DNA of 64,000 bases from Rotaria sordida. Taxonomy: Eukaryota; Rotifera; Eurotatoria; Philodinida; Philodinidae. The stretch covers positions 62,001 to 126,000 of the forward strand of contig CAJNOL010000326.1 of NCBI GenBank assembly GCA_905250125.1. The letters run 5' to 3'. A program made the translations under genes and the position numbers. Below are positions 35,601 to 47,900 of the stretch, in pieces (positions within the stretch are counted from its first letter, which is position 1; every line of letters starts with the position of its first letter). The notes under the pieces are model-generated. The model made no database searches and was not told the origin of the DNA. It worked only from the letters and a program-made list of their open reading frames with translations.

Positions 35601-36615
35601 TAAAATAAAAGAATAGTTAAATAATTAAATTGTTTCATATTGAACAAAAACAAAAATAAAAATAACCTTTTCGATTAAGAAAAATTTCTGGAGTTAAACG
35701 TGTATTATTAAATGTTAAATGTTGTAAAATAGAACAATGAATTGCAGTTGATCTATCAGAACAATATTCATCAATATATAACCAAAATATAATTGAAAAT
35801 CTATATTAATTTTAATATAAATATTATTATTATTAATTAATAAATAAATCTAATTTTACTTTGGTCGTGTTAATTGAATTTGTTGTTCTAATCGAAGACT
35901 ATAATCTTGATAAGCTGGAAGAACAACATGTTTTCCATAAGTACTACCTGTAAGTACCAATGGATAATTTATAATTCGTACTACTTCTATTCAAAGACAA
36001 AAAAAAAACAATATTTATTCGATTTGATATATTTACTTCACAAATCTCACCAGGTTCCTTAAGACAAATACTGTTAATTGTTTTATTTATAAAAGGATTC
36101 CATCGAAATGAATAATAACTTGGTCGTTTATGTACTGGTAAAAATCTTACATTATACTCAAGTTTTTTCAAAATTTCATTTTCATTTGCTAGTCTATTTT
36201 TATACATTATAAGTTTTAATCGACCTTGTTCAATAGGCCATGATTGTAAATTTGATGTTAAATCTGAAGCATATGCTATTGAACGATGTAAATGTACACG
36301 TATATAACGAGTTTTAATACGAGTTGATCGATGACAAAGCCAATAACGACGAAAAACAGGGACATTTGTTCGATATAATGTTCTTTCAATATATATAGAT
36401 AATGATATACGACGTTGTGTTAATGATGAGCATTTATATAAAATAGTTAAATAAATATTATTATTATGAAGTATTGATGGCATATATTTTATAGAAATAT
36501 GATCAAGTTCATTTGATAATATTCGATCATATTCATTTGTTATTTGACATTTAATTAAATATAAGAAACTTATTGAATAAATAAAAATGATGACGAAGTA
36601 ATTTTTACTTATCAT
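29626..36615 (-). CDS. SEL1L3: SEL1L3-like membrane protein with LamG-like and Sel1 repeat regions
   Basis: I joined 21 exons with consistent phases to about 1051 residues (human SEL1L3 is about 1130). The start codon is followed by a hydrophobic signal peptide (VIIFIYSISFLYLIKC). Residues ~40-190 hold the Cys-containing N-terminal region, ending in a strong GTGAG donor at 36050. Exons 2-6 give a concanavalin/LamG-like segment (VVRIINYPLVLTGSTYG, FSIIFWLYIDEYC, FGTFIVGGSDITPSFRGF). From exon 9 on, Sel1 (TPR-like) repeats follow: SSAHSFLATLYRFGLCG, GALHNDRISLLALGHRHFYG, HLGALMYAGRNGL, NCAHNLGVMWTAGR, GLYNLAQIEE. A last 60-base exon (29685-29626) encodes a hydrophobic anchor (IIITIIFMILSTFVFIF) and a short basic tail. 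The function of SEL1L3 is poorly known. Intron 9 contains a complete tetraspanin gene, and intron 11 (about 1.28 kb) contains repeats. Confidence 0.85.
32345..32750. repeat. Direct repeat pair in SEL1L3 intron 11
   Basis: The ~60-base block starting GTAAACTCTACAAAGGAATA near 32359 recurs in the same orientation near 32683 (GTAAATCCTACAAAGGGAAT), followed by related sequence. These are diverged direct copies about 325 bases apart, consistent with an old tandemly inserted element. Confidence 0.55.
33015..33190. repeat. GGGTTC-rich inverted-repeat block in SEL1L3 intron 11
   Basis: Several GGGTTC/GAACCC and GGACC/GGTCC motifs in both orientations make this stretch GC-rich and partly self-complementary (for example GAACCCAGACCCGG near 33039 and GGGTTCGGGTAGGACCC near 33149). 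It looks like the remnant of a small noncoding element. No open frame is seen. Confidence 0.45.
33529..34491 (+). CDS. Tetraspanin nested in a SEL1L3 intron
   Basis: Two exons (33529-33909 and 33961-34491, separated by a 51 bp intron) encode about 303 residues. There are four hydrophobic segments, near residues 10-32, 58-80, 84-108 and 240-265. The large extracellular loop carries the tetraspanin signature HCCGL, further cysteines (SCF and SCLY) and N-glycosylation sequons (NFS, NIT). TM4 is followed by a cytoplasmic tail of about 40 residues rich in Gln. The gene lies inside intron 9 of SEL1L3 (33496-34508) on the opposite strand. The start codon is 33 bases from one host splice site and the stop codon 17 bases from the other, so its UTRs must overlap host exons. 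Tetraspanins organise membrane protein clusters; the partner is unknown. Confidence 0.85.
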
Positions 36616-37399
36616 AGTTAGAAAGAAAATGGATGATAGAATACTTTTTCACAACAAAATTAAGTTAAAAATGAATAGATACAGCTGGTGCCATGCTGCT
36701 ACACATAGATAAAGAACAATAAGAACAAGGATTTTATTTATTCATTTTGCATATATAATAGAAATGAATTTCAAATAAAAGTGCCTTGTCTATTATGCAC
36801 TGTGATCAACGTAAAGAGAGCAATAGATCAAAAAAGTCACACGTATTTTTTTTTCTTATTTAACGGTTTATTAAACAAATATTCAATAATATGTTAGAGT
36901 CTAATATTATGAATCATATTCGATTAACAACGGGATGATATAACCGTCGAATGAAGCACAAAATGAATCCTTTATTGCATTCAAACAATACACCTGTTAT
37001 CCGACCATTTATACTACCATTATACTAGAAAATATCAGTCAATTTCTGTTTCGAAACATAGGACAACACTCTATGATTCTAACCTAATATTTTACTTCTG
37101 TGATGTGATGACAGTTCAGTCTGATGATTTTCCCTCATTCACTCTGGTAGATTTCTTTTGTCCTGTGAAATACAACATTGTTACTATTCTTTTTCATCTT
37201 CGATGAATACTTTGTTTCTGTTGAGGGACCTCACTTCCAAAAAAGTTAATTTTGTGATTTCTAACTTGTTAGATAGAGCAAAGTGTCTAATTTCGCATAC
37301 ACTATAGTTTATTGAGTTTGTAATGAGATTTAAGAATATTACATAGGTTTTTCTGAAACTTCCGCAGAAGAAAATAATGTTTTTTTCTCAAAATAGGAT

Positions 37400-37735
37400 T
37401 TTTGATTTTGACATTTTCGTGCGTTCCTAGATTTCTCCGCCATTTTAAACGTTAAAAAGTTGGGCTTGGCGTCAAGATGAAAACAAAAATTAGCTCTACA
37501 ACTTAACAGAGCCGAATTTTTCGATTTCTTCATTAATGTTCATGGAAAACTAACTGTTCTGGATCTATACCCCCTTGGATTTTTCATAGTTCATCAAAGA
37601 AGTTTTATAAAAACACAAGCTAAGAGAAAATCAAAAATTCAGACTGTTAAGTTGTAGCACCACATCTTGATTACATTTTAAAATCAGTTCGACCTTTCCA
37701 GCATTTGAAATGGTGGAGAAATTTGAGATGCATGG
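37400..37735. mobile_element. Foldback element
   Basis: CTCTACAACTTAACAG near 37493 pairs with CTGTTAAGTTGTAG near 37647. TTTCTCCGCCATTTTAAACG near 37432 pairs with TTTGAAATGGTGGAGAAATT near 37704. GAATTTTTCGATTTCT pairs with AGAAAATCAAAAATTC. The arms are about 130 bases and imperfect. Confidence 0.7.
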
Positions 37736-38179
37736 AAATCTAAATTTTAATTCATAATCTTAAGTTAACTCTTCGTAGACTCAATGTTCGAGCTGAAATT
37801 TTTACTGTGAGATGTTTAGCTCGAGATGTACTTCCACTGAAAATTTCATCAAGATTGGATGCTCGAAAAAAAATGCATTTTTGGGGGGACCCATTTAAGT
37901 TCAAATTATCCTTGCTATATAGATCAGTTACTGATGGATTAATCTTTGTTGTTATGTATAGAATTATTCTATAGAAATAGATTGAGATCTTCTTACTTTG
38001 AATAATGGCTGAGTGGATGACTAACATTTTATCTAATATTATTATCTATTTAATGTGAAATCTTGTTTTTTAAACAAAAATGATAATGAACGTAAAACAT
38101 GATGAAAAAAAAACATCGAGTCATTATGATTTAAAATAACTGAAAAACTATGGCTAAAGGTCACTCTTCTAAAATGAAA

Positions 38180-38835
38180 TTAAGATTAAATGCATGGTAA
38201 GATAGCCCGATGTCCGATCTTTCATAGATGACATGAATCTTTTATTCGATGTCTCTTCAGAATTTTAAATGATTTCTGTTATCATCTGCTTGAAAAAACA
38301 CGTTGTTTTCAGAAAAAGCAGCAAATATTTTCCGTTTTTTTGGATCGTGACACACGCAATTTTGTCTGGGTGCTCATTATAAAAATTTAATTTTTGTTGT
38401 TTGAAAGAGCATGTCAAGATACAAATCATGACAAAGTCCTTTTTCTTTTAATTATGCATTGCTATTATTATCTAAAAGACTCCTTTTATAATTAGGACGT
38501 CATTTTTTTTTAAGAAATTGAATTTTGCATCCCCTTTCTCCGCTTAAAAGAGTAGAACAATTTCAAAAATAGCACTCTATCGTGACTGTCCATCCAGACA
38601 TATTTTTTCAAATGAAAAAACAGATTAAATGTATAAAATGAGGGTCGACAGAGAATTTTAGGAGCGATTTTTGATCTTTGCTTGATAAGTCTCTCTCTCA
38701 GAGGTCATGTTATAAATCTTCAAATTTTTTAGCATCATCTCTCTAATATAGCCCCAACATATTCTAAAATTTTCAGGCGATTGAAGTGCGTATCTGGCGC
38801 GAAATTGGTTTTTTTGATGAAAGGGAGAGATGGCT
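38180..38835. mobile_element. ~650 bp dispersed noncoding element, copy 1
   Basis: It aligns in the same orientation with 40950-41600. Shared landmarks in the same order are AAATGCATGGTAAGATAG, CAGAATTTT...GATTTCT, TTTGTTGTTTGAAAGAGCAT, CCTTTTT...ATGCAT, and near the end TCTCTC...ATGTTATAA...CAATATATCCTGAAAAT-like sequence. There is no open frame. Identity is moderate (about two thirds by eye). Confidence 0.6.
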
Positions 38836-40086
38836 TTAAATAGCAAATTCTAAATAAATTATTCCGTGTGGTTTGATTGACAGTTCGATGGTGTTTTGAT
38901 AAGCTATCATCTATTTTTAATAAATGATTTACTGAGTCAATTTGAACAAAAAATTATTAGTTAAAAATGTCATACTTGATGAGAATGATTTGACGTATAT
39001 CTTGTTTCTTTTTTAAATACAAATATACGAGTTAGATAAAATAATAAAAATTTTATACTACTAAAAAGAGTTAAATTCGAAGAAGCATTGTATTTATATA
39101 TCATTTTAATTCCCGGAAATGATTTACTTGTTAAGTTATCAATTTTATTTATCTACTACTTTCATTAAGTGCTTGTATAACTACATACAACGATATCTAT
39201 ATCTGTATCTGATCAGCATAAGATTGGCCGAATGAATCGACATATGATAAATATTAATTATGGGCAGAACAGAACTAAAGGTTCACTATTCGCCTATAAT
39301 TCAAAGTTATTTTTATTCGCTATCAAAGTGACTCTATGAGATTTCAAAAATAAAATAATAGGCTTCAATAGTTTATTATTTTTTTTTCGCTTCTGTTGAA
39401 TTCTATATCATTTTTTTTTCTATAAAAGATTTTCAAGGTTGTATATAAGCATAAAAAATACAAAATGAGAGAAAGTGTCATCATAAATCTTGTTATGAGA
39501 TAGGAAAATTAAATTATTCTGTCTTCCATCTCATAGTCGATTATTTTAATTTTAAGTTGAATATTCTGAATTTTTTAGTTTCATATTGATAATTCCAACA
39601 ATCATAATCAATTGTTTACTTTCGTTTAATTTGTGTGTAGAGTAAAATATAATAGATTTTTACTAATGACTATTCGAATCAATATTATATTAGATATTAA
39701 AACATTCCCAAAAGTTTTTATTTCTATAAAAAATACAAGCTATTTCAAATTTTATGAAGAAAGACAGGAATAACTTTCAAATCTAAAGAAATTGATGATT
39801 ATACTTTCTATTTCGATATGGTAATTGATTATCTTATATAACGATCTAACAAAATATATATTTCACATAATTTCTTGATTATCTTTTTTCTTGTCTTTTG
39901 TATGAACATATTTACATTCTTTAGCATATTAATTTTTCAATAAAAACTTCAAATTTGTTTGTTTGTTTGTTTTCTTTTTTTTCCTAGATCGTTAAAAATA
40001 AATCTGTTTATACACATATACATATATATATATAAAGATTCATTTTTATTGAAAAAATATTCATGCTTTGTATCGCAAGAACATGG

Positions 40087-42403
40087 CTAGAAATTCATAT
40101 TCATCTGCATAAGTTGAATAAGTTGTCCATGATCATCTCTATTTTGTATTATTTCAATCATTTCAGCTTCAATTATTTGTCTATGAAGAAAATTTTGTAT
40201 AAATCTGACTGAAAATATTATAGCATCATTATAACCTAAACGATATATCATATATTTCCATAATATTGTTAAACAATAATTTTGACTTAAAAGAAGATTT
40301 TTTGGTACAGGATCAAAATCATTTGAATTATATTGTTTTTTTACAATTAATGGTGATATTCGTGATGATAATGCAAGTACAATAACAAATTGTTTCATTA
40401 TAAGTGGATCATTTGGTGAAAGTGTTTGAAATGTATTTAAAATTTTTTCCAAACGATAAATAATTACTTCAGAAAAAACAGATTCAATTACTAATTGATC
40501 ATATTCCCATGGAAAATTTTCTAATATTTTTAATTTCATTAATTCACTTGCATTTACTGATGCTAAACATGAAAAATTATCTTTAATATAATGATAATGA
40601 TTTTCTAATGATAATTGAAGTATACCAAGTTGAAGAATATGTTTAATAAATGAAGCAATAATAAAAGTATATTTATATTTAAGATCAACTATACGTTGTA
40701 ATTTAAGACGTGATCGATATGGTTGTTTAGGTGGTATAAGTGGAATTGTTTTATGAGACTCGATAAATTTTTGAATACAATGTTGTTCATAAGATGTTCG
40801 AATATTTGTTAAGAAATTCCAATCATCAAATGAAAGAGATAATTGATCATGTTCAGATAATAAATCGATCTAAATAATAAATAAAAAGATTCTTTAAAAT
40901 GAGATTTTTTGTTTTATTAATTAAGGCTCTCCGATCTTCCACTCAAAAAAAAAATCAATTTTCATCAGAAAAAATCGTTATAAAGATAAATGCATGGGAA
41001 GATAGTCTGAGCTTTGATCTTTTATATTCTTTTTAATTTGGCATCGCCTTCTTTCTCAGAATTTTTGATGATTTCTATTCTCAGAAAAATAGGAAAATAG
41101 TTTTCGTTTTTTCTTTGTTTACAATTTTTGATCCCACATCTCAGAATTGTCTGAGAAGCTTTAATGTAATCAATTGCTTTGTTTTTTTGTTGTTGTTTGA
41201 AAGAATATGCGAAGTTGCAGTGTCTAGTAGAACCCTTTTTTATTATTACATAGAAAACCACTTTTATAAATGCATGACCATTTCTTGAGAATTTTTCAAG
41301 GTATTGAACTTGTCAACCTTTTTTCTACACATAAAAAGTAAGAGTTCAAAAAAATAATGTTTTGACATGCAATTTCAAACAGGAAAAAAAATTAATTTTA
41401 TAGAATAAAGGTTCGCAGAGAATTTTGCATTGCCAAATGACCTATTTTTCGCCCTTGTTTGTTGAATATCTCTCGAAAACATTATGATATAACGTTGAAA
41501 ATTTTAACATAGCTTATCCACTAGAATCCCAATATATCCTGAAAATTGCATGTGTTTTAAATGCACCCGATCTAAGATGGATTTTTGAGAGACGAAACTT
41601 AACTTACCACCGTTGTTGATCTTAATGATTGATATTGTAATCTATTTGTTATTGCTGCAGATGAAGCATGACTAATTGCAACTAAACTACGAATGAGTTC
41701 TTTTTTCATGCCTTGTTGAAAACATTTTTTAAGACGACAAGCTGAACAATGTCGTCTTGTTGTTGATGTTATTTCACATGAACCTGATATTCGACATGTA
41801 AAAATAAGCTTAAAAAGAAATACATAAATAAGATTTTATTATGAATAAATTAAAATAAATATTTTTAACACATTACATGATCATTATAAGCATTCCGACG
41901 AAAAAATGCTAAAAGAAACCAAATTAATTATAATCAATTTTTTTTATAAATTATTTTTAGAACAATTTTGCACTTTACTTTACTCTATATTTTTTAAGGG
42001 CATATGTAAAAAAAAAACACATATAAAATACTACGTCGTTTCTAAATATATAGCTTTCTAATTCAGTATAGCATATCGTTTAGCAATAAAGACAATACAA
42101 TACAAAACAAAAACTTGTTTTTCTTTTTCTTTAACAACTATATATACGTATATTCAAAAATAAGAAGAATAAAAATAAAAAAAAGAAGCCTAAATATCAA
42201 TACCTTTGCATGATAAACATGTCATTGCATCAAAATTTCTTCCTAGAATCCATGGCAAAAATACATGTAAGATTATAAGACAATAACAAAAACAGAAATA
42301 TTATACCAATAGCTAGAGCACCACAAACAGCACATAAAGCACGTGAATGGACTAGTTGACATGTAGTAACATCGTTGGTTGTTTGTAATGGGTCACTTTC
42401 CAT
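40087..42403 (-). CDS. Nuclear hormone receptor (divergent)
   Basis: Five exons (42403-42307, 42242-42204, 41908-41877, 41808-41608, 40869-40087) join to about 383 residues. The DNA-binding domain is complete. The first zinc finger is C-X2-C-X13-C-X2-C (CAVCG ... CLSCKAFFRR) and the second is C-X5-C-X9-C-X2-C (CRISGSCEITSTTRRHCSAC), followed by RLKKCFQQGM. The P-box reads CLSCKAFF rather than the common CEGCKGFF, and the N-terminal domain is only about 22 residues. The last exon is a helical ligand-binding-like region (about 260 residues, with DDWNFLTNIRTSYEQH and DPLIMKQFVIVLALSSRIS). I cannot place it in a named subfamily; it is probably a lineage-specific expansion. Intron 4 carries a copy of the ~650 bp dispersed element. 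Confidence 0.88.
40950..41600. mobile_element. ~650 bp dispersed noncoding element, copy 2, in the nuclear-receptor intron 4
   Basis: It is colinear with 38180-38835 (AAATGCATGGGAAGATAG, TTTGATCTTTTATATTC, TTGTTGTTTGAAAGAATATG). It makes up nearly the whole 738 bp intron between the DNA-binding and ligand-binding exons. Confidence 0.6.
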
Positions 42404-44139
42404 GTAACGTTTTAATAAAATGATTGTTTCTTTTTTTGATACAAGACGTTTTTCTTTTTTTTATCTTCCTGTCTAATTCAGTAAATGCACTCGCAATGCA
42501 CTGAAAAGGGTACATGGTCGATAACAGATTTTTCTCTTTCTTTTTCTTCTCTTTCTGTTTCTTCACAAATCTCCATTTCTTTTGATATGTTGTCTTGCAA
42601 ACTAGTAAATGGTAGTTACTTTTTTCTTTTCTTTTCTTTTCATTTTATATATGACCTTGCGTAGCTGAACTTAATAAATATTGATAATAATAATAGTAAT
42701 AAAAAAGAAAAACAACACTTTCTAATTCTTCATAAAAACTTAAAATTATTTATATATTCTTCGAGGATTGAATTGAAAAATAATGAATTTAGAATAAACA
42801 ATAAAACATATTCAAATATATTTTCTACTAATATTGCAAAAATTTAAAGTAATCTAGTTCATTTTTGACAGTAAAACTACATGACATGTATTATTGTCAT
42901 TTTATTATATTAATGAATCTATATTTAGAAACTTATTATTAGTTGCATTCAATTCATCTATCATTAATATCCATTTTGCTTATAAATAAAAAAAAATGAC
43001 TAGTCTACGAATTCTAATAAATGTTAATTATATTGAAAACACATTTTTTTCATTCGAAATGAGATTATAGATAGAGATTTAGAAAATTGTTGTTAATTTT
43101 CGAAGAGATTCTATAGAAATAAATAAAGAAAGAAAAAATTATTCGAAAATTTATACTTGTTCGGACATGAAATTTTCTTTTTCAAAATATTTACTCCTAC
43201 AATTTCAAATAAGCGAACTGCATGAAACCAATAGTCACATTTGTGTGAATTTTTTTTTATTTACAATTACAGCCTATCGTAAATGTAAATGTTGCCATGC
43301 TCAGTGCACTATTCATGATTGAGTGTAATGACAAATTTTGCAGTTATTTACGAGTCGAAAAGTCAAAAGAGGAAAACTCTTTTTGAAAATTCTCTATATA
43401 ATAATTTAAAGAATAGTTCATTTATTACAATGTTTTATTTAGATTTTCACTTCTGGAAAAGTGATTTAAACCTTCAGAAGGATAAATATCTATTTTTTCG
43501 AGCATAGATACATAGTTATAATAATCATAAACTCAGAAAGAACCTATCCAATCTTCAGATAGATAATGCCTTTTCGAATTCTTCATTGAATAAAACACTG
43601 ATTTGTTGAGTAAAAATAAATAATAATTAATAAAAAAAATTATGACACATTACATAAATAAAAATTTTAAATTTCATTTTGTTGCAGTTTTATGATGAAT
43701 TAAACTATTTTAATTAAATAGGAAAAAGGAAAAAAAATAGCAGATGTGATGTGTTTTGGTTAAGGATACTGCCCCTTTTCCGGGATTTCTGAAGAACGAC
43801 TCATCAGAAAAAATTATCATAGACTCAAAACTTCCGGATGCTGTTTTCTATGCGATATTGGGATCACAATGACTTCGATTTTCGCCCTCCTTTCTCCAAA
43901 CGGCTATGTTTGATCGAGCAGAAAATTTTTTATAAATACTAGATACTGTTTTGGGTGGATATTCTTTTTTATTTTCTTTTTAGTTTTTGTTCTTTGAATA
44001 AATAACATATCGTTACGAATGTCCGTGTCAGGTGCCGGCATATTAAAAAATTCTTTTTTCGTTCGATTAAATATGATTTTATAGAATTTCGTTGAAAATA
44101 TTTTTTTCTGACTGAATGTACAAAACTGAGAATAGAAAT

Positions 44140-44990
44140 GTTATTCGATTAGACATAAAGTTCATCGAGTTGAGAAAGTTTTCTCTGGTATAGATAAACG
44201 CAACATACTTCATAACATCCACAACACTAAGTATTTTTGTGAGTCTATCTCAACTTTTGTAATATGAGATACGATCAAGAATCTTATGTTATTAGAGTCG
44301 TTTGATTGTAAGCTTTTAACATATTCATATAATGTTCAGACTTTGTTTTCTTATTAACACAATTGACATTTTTCTAGTTATGACACAGTAAAAAGAAAGA
44401 AACTTATCAAAATATTGCTTTTAGTGAGCAGGTTCTATTATTATATCTTAATGTCAGAGAGACATAAATGCTATTTTTAGAATTAACAAACACGTACTAC
44501 GTCTAACCAAATATTTTGTAATGAAAGATATTTTTTCCCACAAAAGAAAGATGTGTTGTTCTTCAGTAATGTCTTTTTTTTATCAAGTTTTGCTTATGAT
44601 CTCCAGAGATACATTTGTTATAAAAAATATATTTTATCAAACATAGTACGTTTTTCTTAATTCCGGAAATGGCATTTGTATAGCCCTAAAACGTAAAGCT
44701 ATAATAATAGAAACTTCTGGTTTCTTGATAAGTTTTCTCATTTTTCCTGTGTCATAATCAGAAAACTGTCAGTTGTGTCAGCAAGAAAACAAAATCTAAC
44801 GACTATATAAATACGTTAAGAGCTTGCAATCGAGCGATTATAACAACATACGACACTTGATCTTATCTCTGCTACACAAATGGAGAGAGAGAGAGGCTTA
44901 GTAGCAATAAATACCATGACGTACGTTAGGATTATCTATAACAAACAAAGTATTCTTAACTCGATGAACTCTAAATCTAATAGAAGAAGA
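44140..44990. mobile_element. Large foldback element (~850 bp)
   Basis: The arms pair from the outermost AAGTTCATCGAGTTGAGAAA (about 44159) with TTCTTAACTCGATGAACTCT (about 44952). Next, GAGATACGATCAAG (about 44267) pairs with CTTGATCTTATCTC (about 44856), and further in TAGTTATGACACAG (about 44376) pairs with CTGTGTCATAATCAG (about 44748). Pairing continues toward the centre, so almost the entire 850 bases folds on itself with moderate identity. No open frame is present. Confidence 0.8.
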
Positions 44991-46952
44991 TTTTTCCTAT
45001 GTTGAATCAAAATAAAATGTTTTTCAAAGAATTGTATCGAATAAATAGAATTGAAATCACATGATTTCTATAGAAAAAAGTGAAGTCATAATTATTTATA
45101 CTACTTTATTAATCGTTTGAATTCTTTAAAGTTTGTCTCAGTTAACCAGGAATCATATCGACATGTAAACTAAATATTTGTGACTAGCTAGTCGATTTCT
45201 ATCAAACTACATTTAATCGAACGACAAAAAAAAGAAAATTTCATTCGAATTTTTTACATTCCTACACCTGAACTTTGCTAATAAAAATGAGATACTTGCG
45301 AATATTTATTATTTAGTATCATTATATAGAAATTTTGTTAATATTCTTCTATTACAAAAAAAATCTAAAAGTTATACGATGGAGTAATTGATCCATTGCA
45401 AGATATTCGTTTTTTATAAATACATCTGCTTGAGTTATTTTGTTTGTCAAATGATAGGCCACGAAGAATATGATATATTTAGAATTTGATAGATTCACTT
45501 TTGGAAGACACAACAGAAAAACATCAACATTTTCAAACTCATCCATTGAAACCAATATAGCTGATCTAACGACTTTATTTCGATAATATTAAAATGAATA
45601 AATAACAATTTTTAAAAAGATACCAAAAATATAGAAAAAATAAAAAATGTACTTTTGTACATTTTCTTGCACACAGTTGAAAGTTTAATAGTATTTTGAG
45701 TATATTACGCATTTAAAAACCTAGAGTAAAAAATCTAGATCATATTTATGTCATGTCTACTTAGTTGAAAAGAGAATATTAATTCTTCTAGTTGACAGAT
45801 ATGAATGTCTTTTTTCTAGCATAGAAATTATTATTCTTCTCTCATATCTTAAGTTCAGTACAATTTAATCTATGAACTATTTAAAAACAAATACAATAAT
45901 CTATAAAAGAAATTCATAAATCAAGTACCTTGAATATATTATTCAGGGTATAAAATTATTTGAAACAATATTAAAAAAAAATAATAGCATTTGATTGAAT
46001 AGCATCCTTAATTGATTACAAAAAGAAAAAAAACAATGACACATTTTAATAAATTAACAAAAACAATTTTCCACACGAAAACACTTATGTATAAGACTTA
46101 AAATAAAAGTGTGTTACGAAAGTACATTGTTTTATTTTCTAAGAACTAAATACTTTATCACTTCACTATTCAGTTACTTTCAATTTTGCACTCAATGGTA
46201 TAGTAAATAATAAGCGTCGCAAAATGATAAGCATGTTTACACATCCTTGTTTCAGATTACTTGAAGTTTAATAAAAACAAAAATGCAAACATTATTTCAT
46301 TATATTAAATATATTCATGTTGAGAAAAGAATAATAATTTCATCAGGAATTTTACCTTTACATGTATTATCACAAGAAGAATGTATTATCGAGTATATAC
46401 CAATAGACCCCGACATCGTATAAATATATACGTTTGTAATTTTTTATGTATGTTACGATATACTGATATTTTTCTTTGATAAATATTATTTATATTTCAA
46501 GAAAAATTAATAATAGATGATAAATGAATTTGTTTTGTTTGTACTCTAGATTTATTATCTAAATATTTAAATCTATAACGTTATTCGTTGAATGCAACAA
46601 CACATCTGATTGACTCTCTATACGACTTAAAATATTAGAAATTTTTCTAAAGATACTGTGAGAATATTTCTATCATAAAAAGAAAACATGCATCGTTAGA
46701 CTGAGAGTAAATTAATGTAATGTTTTTGTTATAAGACAATAAAAACAAAAAGATGTCTAAAAGTGGTAAGATTATAAATAGGTATTGCTATTTTCTTATA
46801 AATGATTGCGGTTCATTTTTAACAGAAAGTCATTTCTCATGAAATGAATGATTTATTCTTAATAATGATATTCATTTTCATGATACTCAACTATTTATAT
46901 GAATATATATATATACAGACAAAATCAGTTTGTTAAGTCATGTACGTATATC

Positions 46953-47160
46953 TTGGTTGCTGAAAGATAAGCGTAACATATGTTACAGTAAGTGAAACTT
47001 TACATATGACATTTAATGCCACATAGATACAAAAGAACATTTTTGATAACAGATTATCACGTTAATGTAAACATGTTCGCTTTATAGACATTACTCAGTG
47101 TCGCTGACGGCGAAAAATAAATTAATACAATCCTATACAAAATAATCATCAATAAAAGTA
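46953..47160 (-). pseudogene. Decayed GPCR fragment related to the receptor at 48949-49923
   Basis: This stretch aligns without gaps, at roughly 70% identity, with about 49181-49390 of the intact GPCR (the TM5-ICL3-TM6 coding part). The best block is CATTTTTGATAACAGATTATCACGTT against CATTTTTAATAACTGATTATCACGTT, broken here only by single changes. Both are in the same orientation. The reading frame carries stops, and the rest of the gene is not recognisable, so it is a relic of a tandem or dispersed duplicate. Confidence 0.7.
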
Positions 47161-47524
47161 TTTCTGATGGATTAATACTAAGTTGACTTTCAAGTCATAG
47201 AGGAAGTACAAATATATATAGAGAACAAGAAGATCAGTCGCAGAGAATATTCGAATATAGAATGAATGTGAATTTATTCTTAATAATTTTTCAATATAAG
47301 AAGAGAATTTAATTGATTATAGTATCAATGGTTTCAACAAATGATCAATACTAATTGTGAATTCAAAAAATAAATAGCGTCTGATGTACCTGTTTTTTTC
47401 TTCGAGTGATAATTAATCACAAATGAAACTAATGCTATCTTTTTTTTTTCACTTATATGAACATTTTCATAGAACCTTGGGACACGCATATATATATATA
47501 TTGTCAGGAATTCATAAGTAAACT

Positions 47525-47900
47525 ATGATGACAAGATCTCTAAAAAATAGAAAAACAATAGTTTTCAGGTCTCAGAAGACTTTGTTGGAAGTATTTTTTA
47601 ACAATGCGATTTTAAAGCGTACAATATTGTAAATGAAATCCTGTGTCGTCGCATTTTTTGCGACCTTTCCTTGAACATTTAAGGTATGATAAAAAGCAAA
47701 ATTTATGAAAAAAATCGACTAAAAAACGTCTTTTTTTTTCATTTTTGTGAAGTTTTCAAGGGAAGGTCGTAGAAAATGCGGTGACACCTTATTTTATTTA
47801 AAATTTTGTGCACTTTAAAATGGTATTATTAAAAAATACCTCGAACAAAGTCTTCTTGAATCTGAAAACTATCGTGTTCTGTATTATAGAGACTTTACCC
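47525..47900. mobile_element. Foldback element
   Basis: Left-arm landmarks AATAGTTTTCAGG, AGAAGACTTTGTT, TTTTTTAAC and GATTTTAAAGCG are matched in reverse by CGAACAAAGTCTTCTTG, TGAAAACTATCG, TTAAAAAATACC and CTTTAAAATGG in the right arm. GTCGTCGCATTTTTTGCGAC near 47644 pairs with GTCGTAGAAAATGCGGTGAC near 47766. The arms are about 150 bases with a short AT-rich centre. Confidence 0.8.

Larger units (their letters stand above)
36616..40086. other. Gene-poor region with repeats
   Basis: These 3.5 kb between SEL1L3 and the nuclear receptor hold no gene I can support. They contain an inverted repeat (about 37400-37735), a ~650 bp dispersed element (38180-38835), and AT-rich filler with a TA microsatellite at 40018-40034. 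Confidence 0.6.

Noticed and set aside
36037..36050. An alternative first donor (GTAAAT at 36036) for the SEL1L3 exon 1
   Set aside because: It puts the next exon into a stop codon in every plausible acceptor; the GTGAG donor at 36050 restores a frame matching the family.
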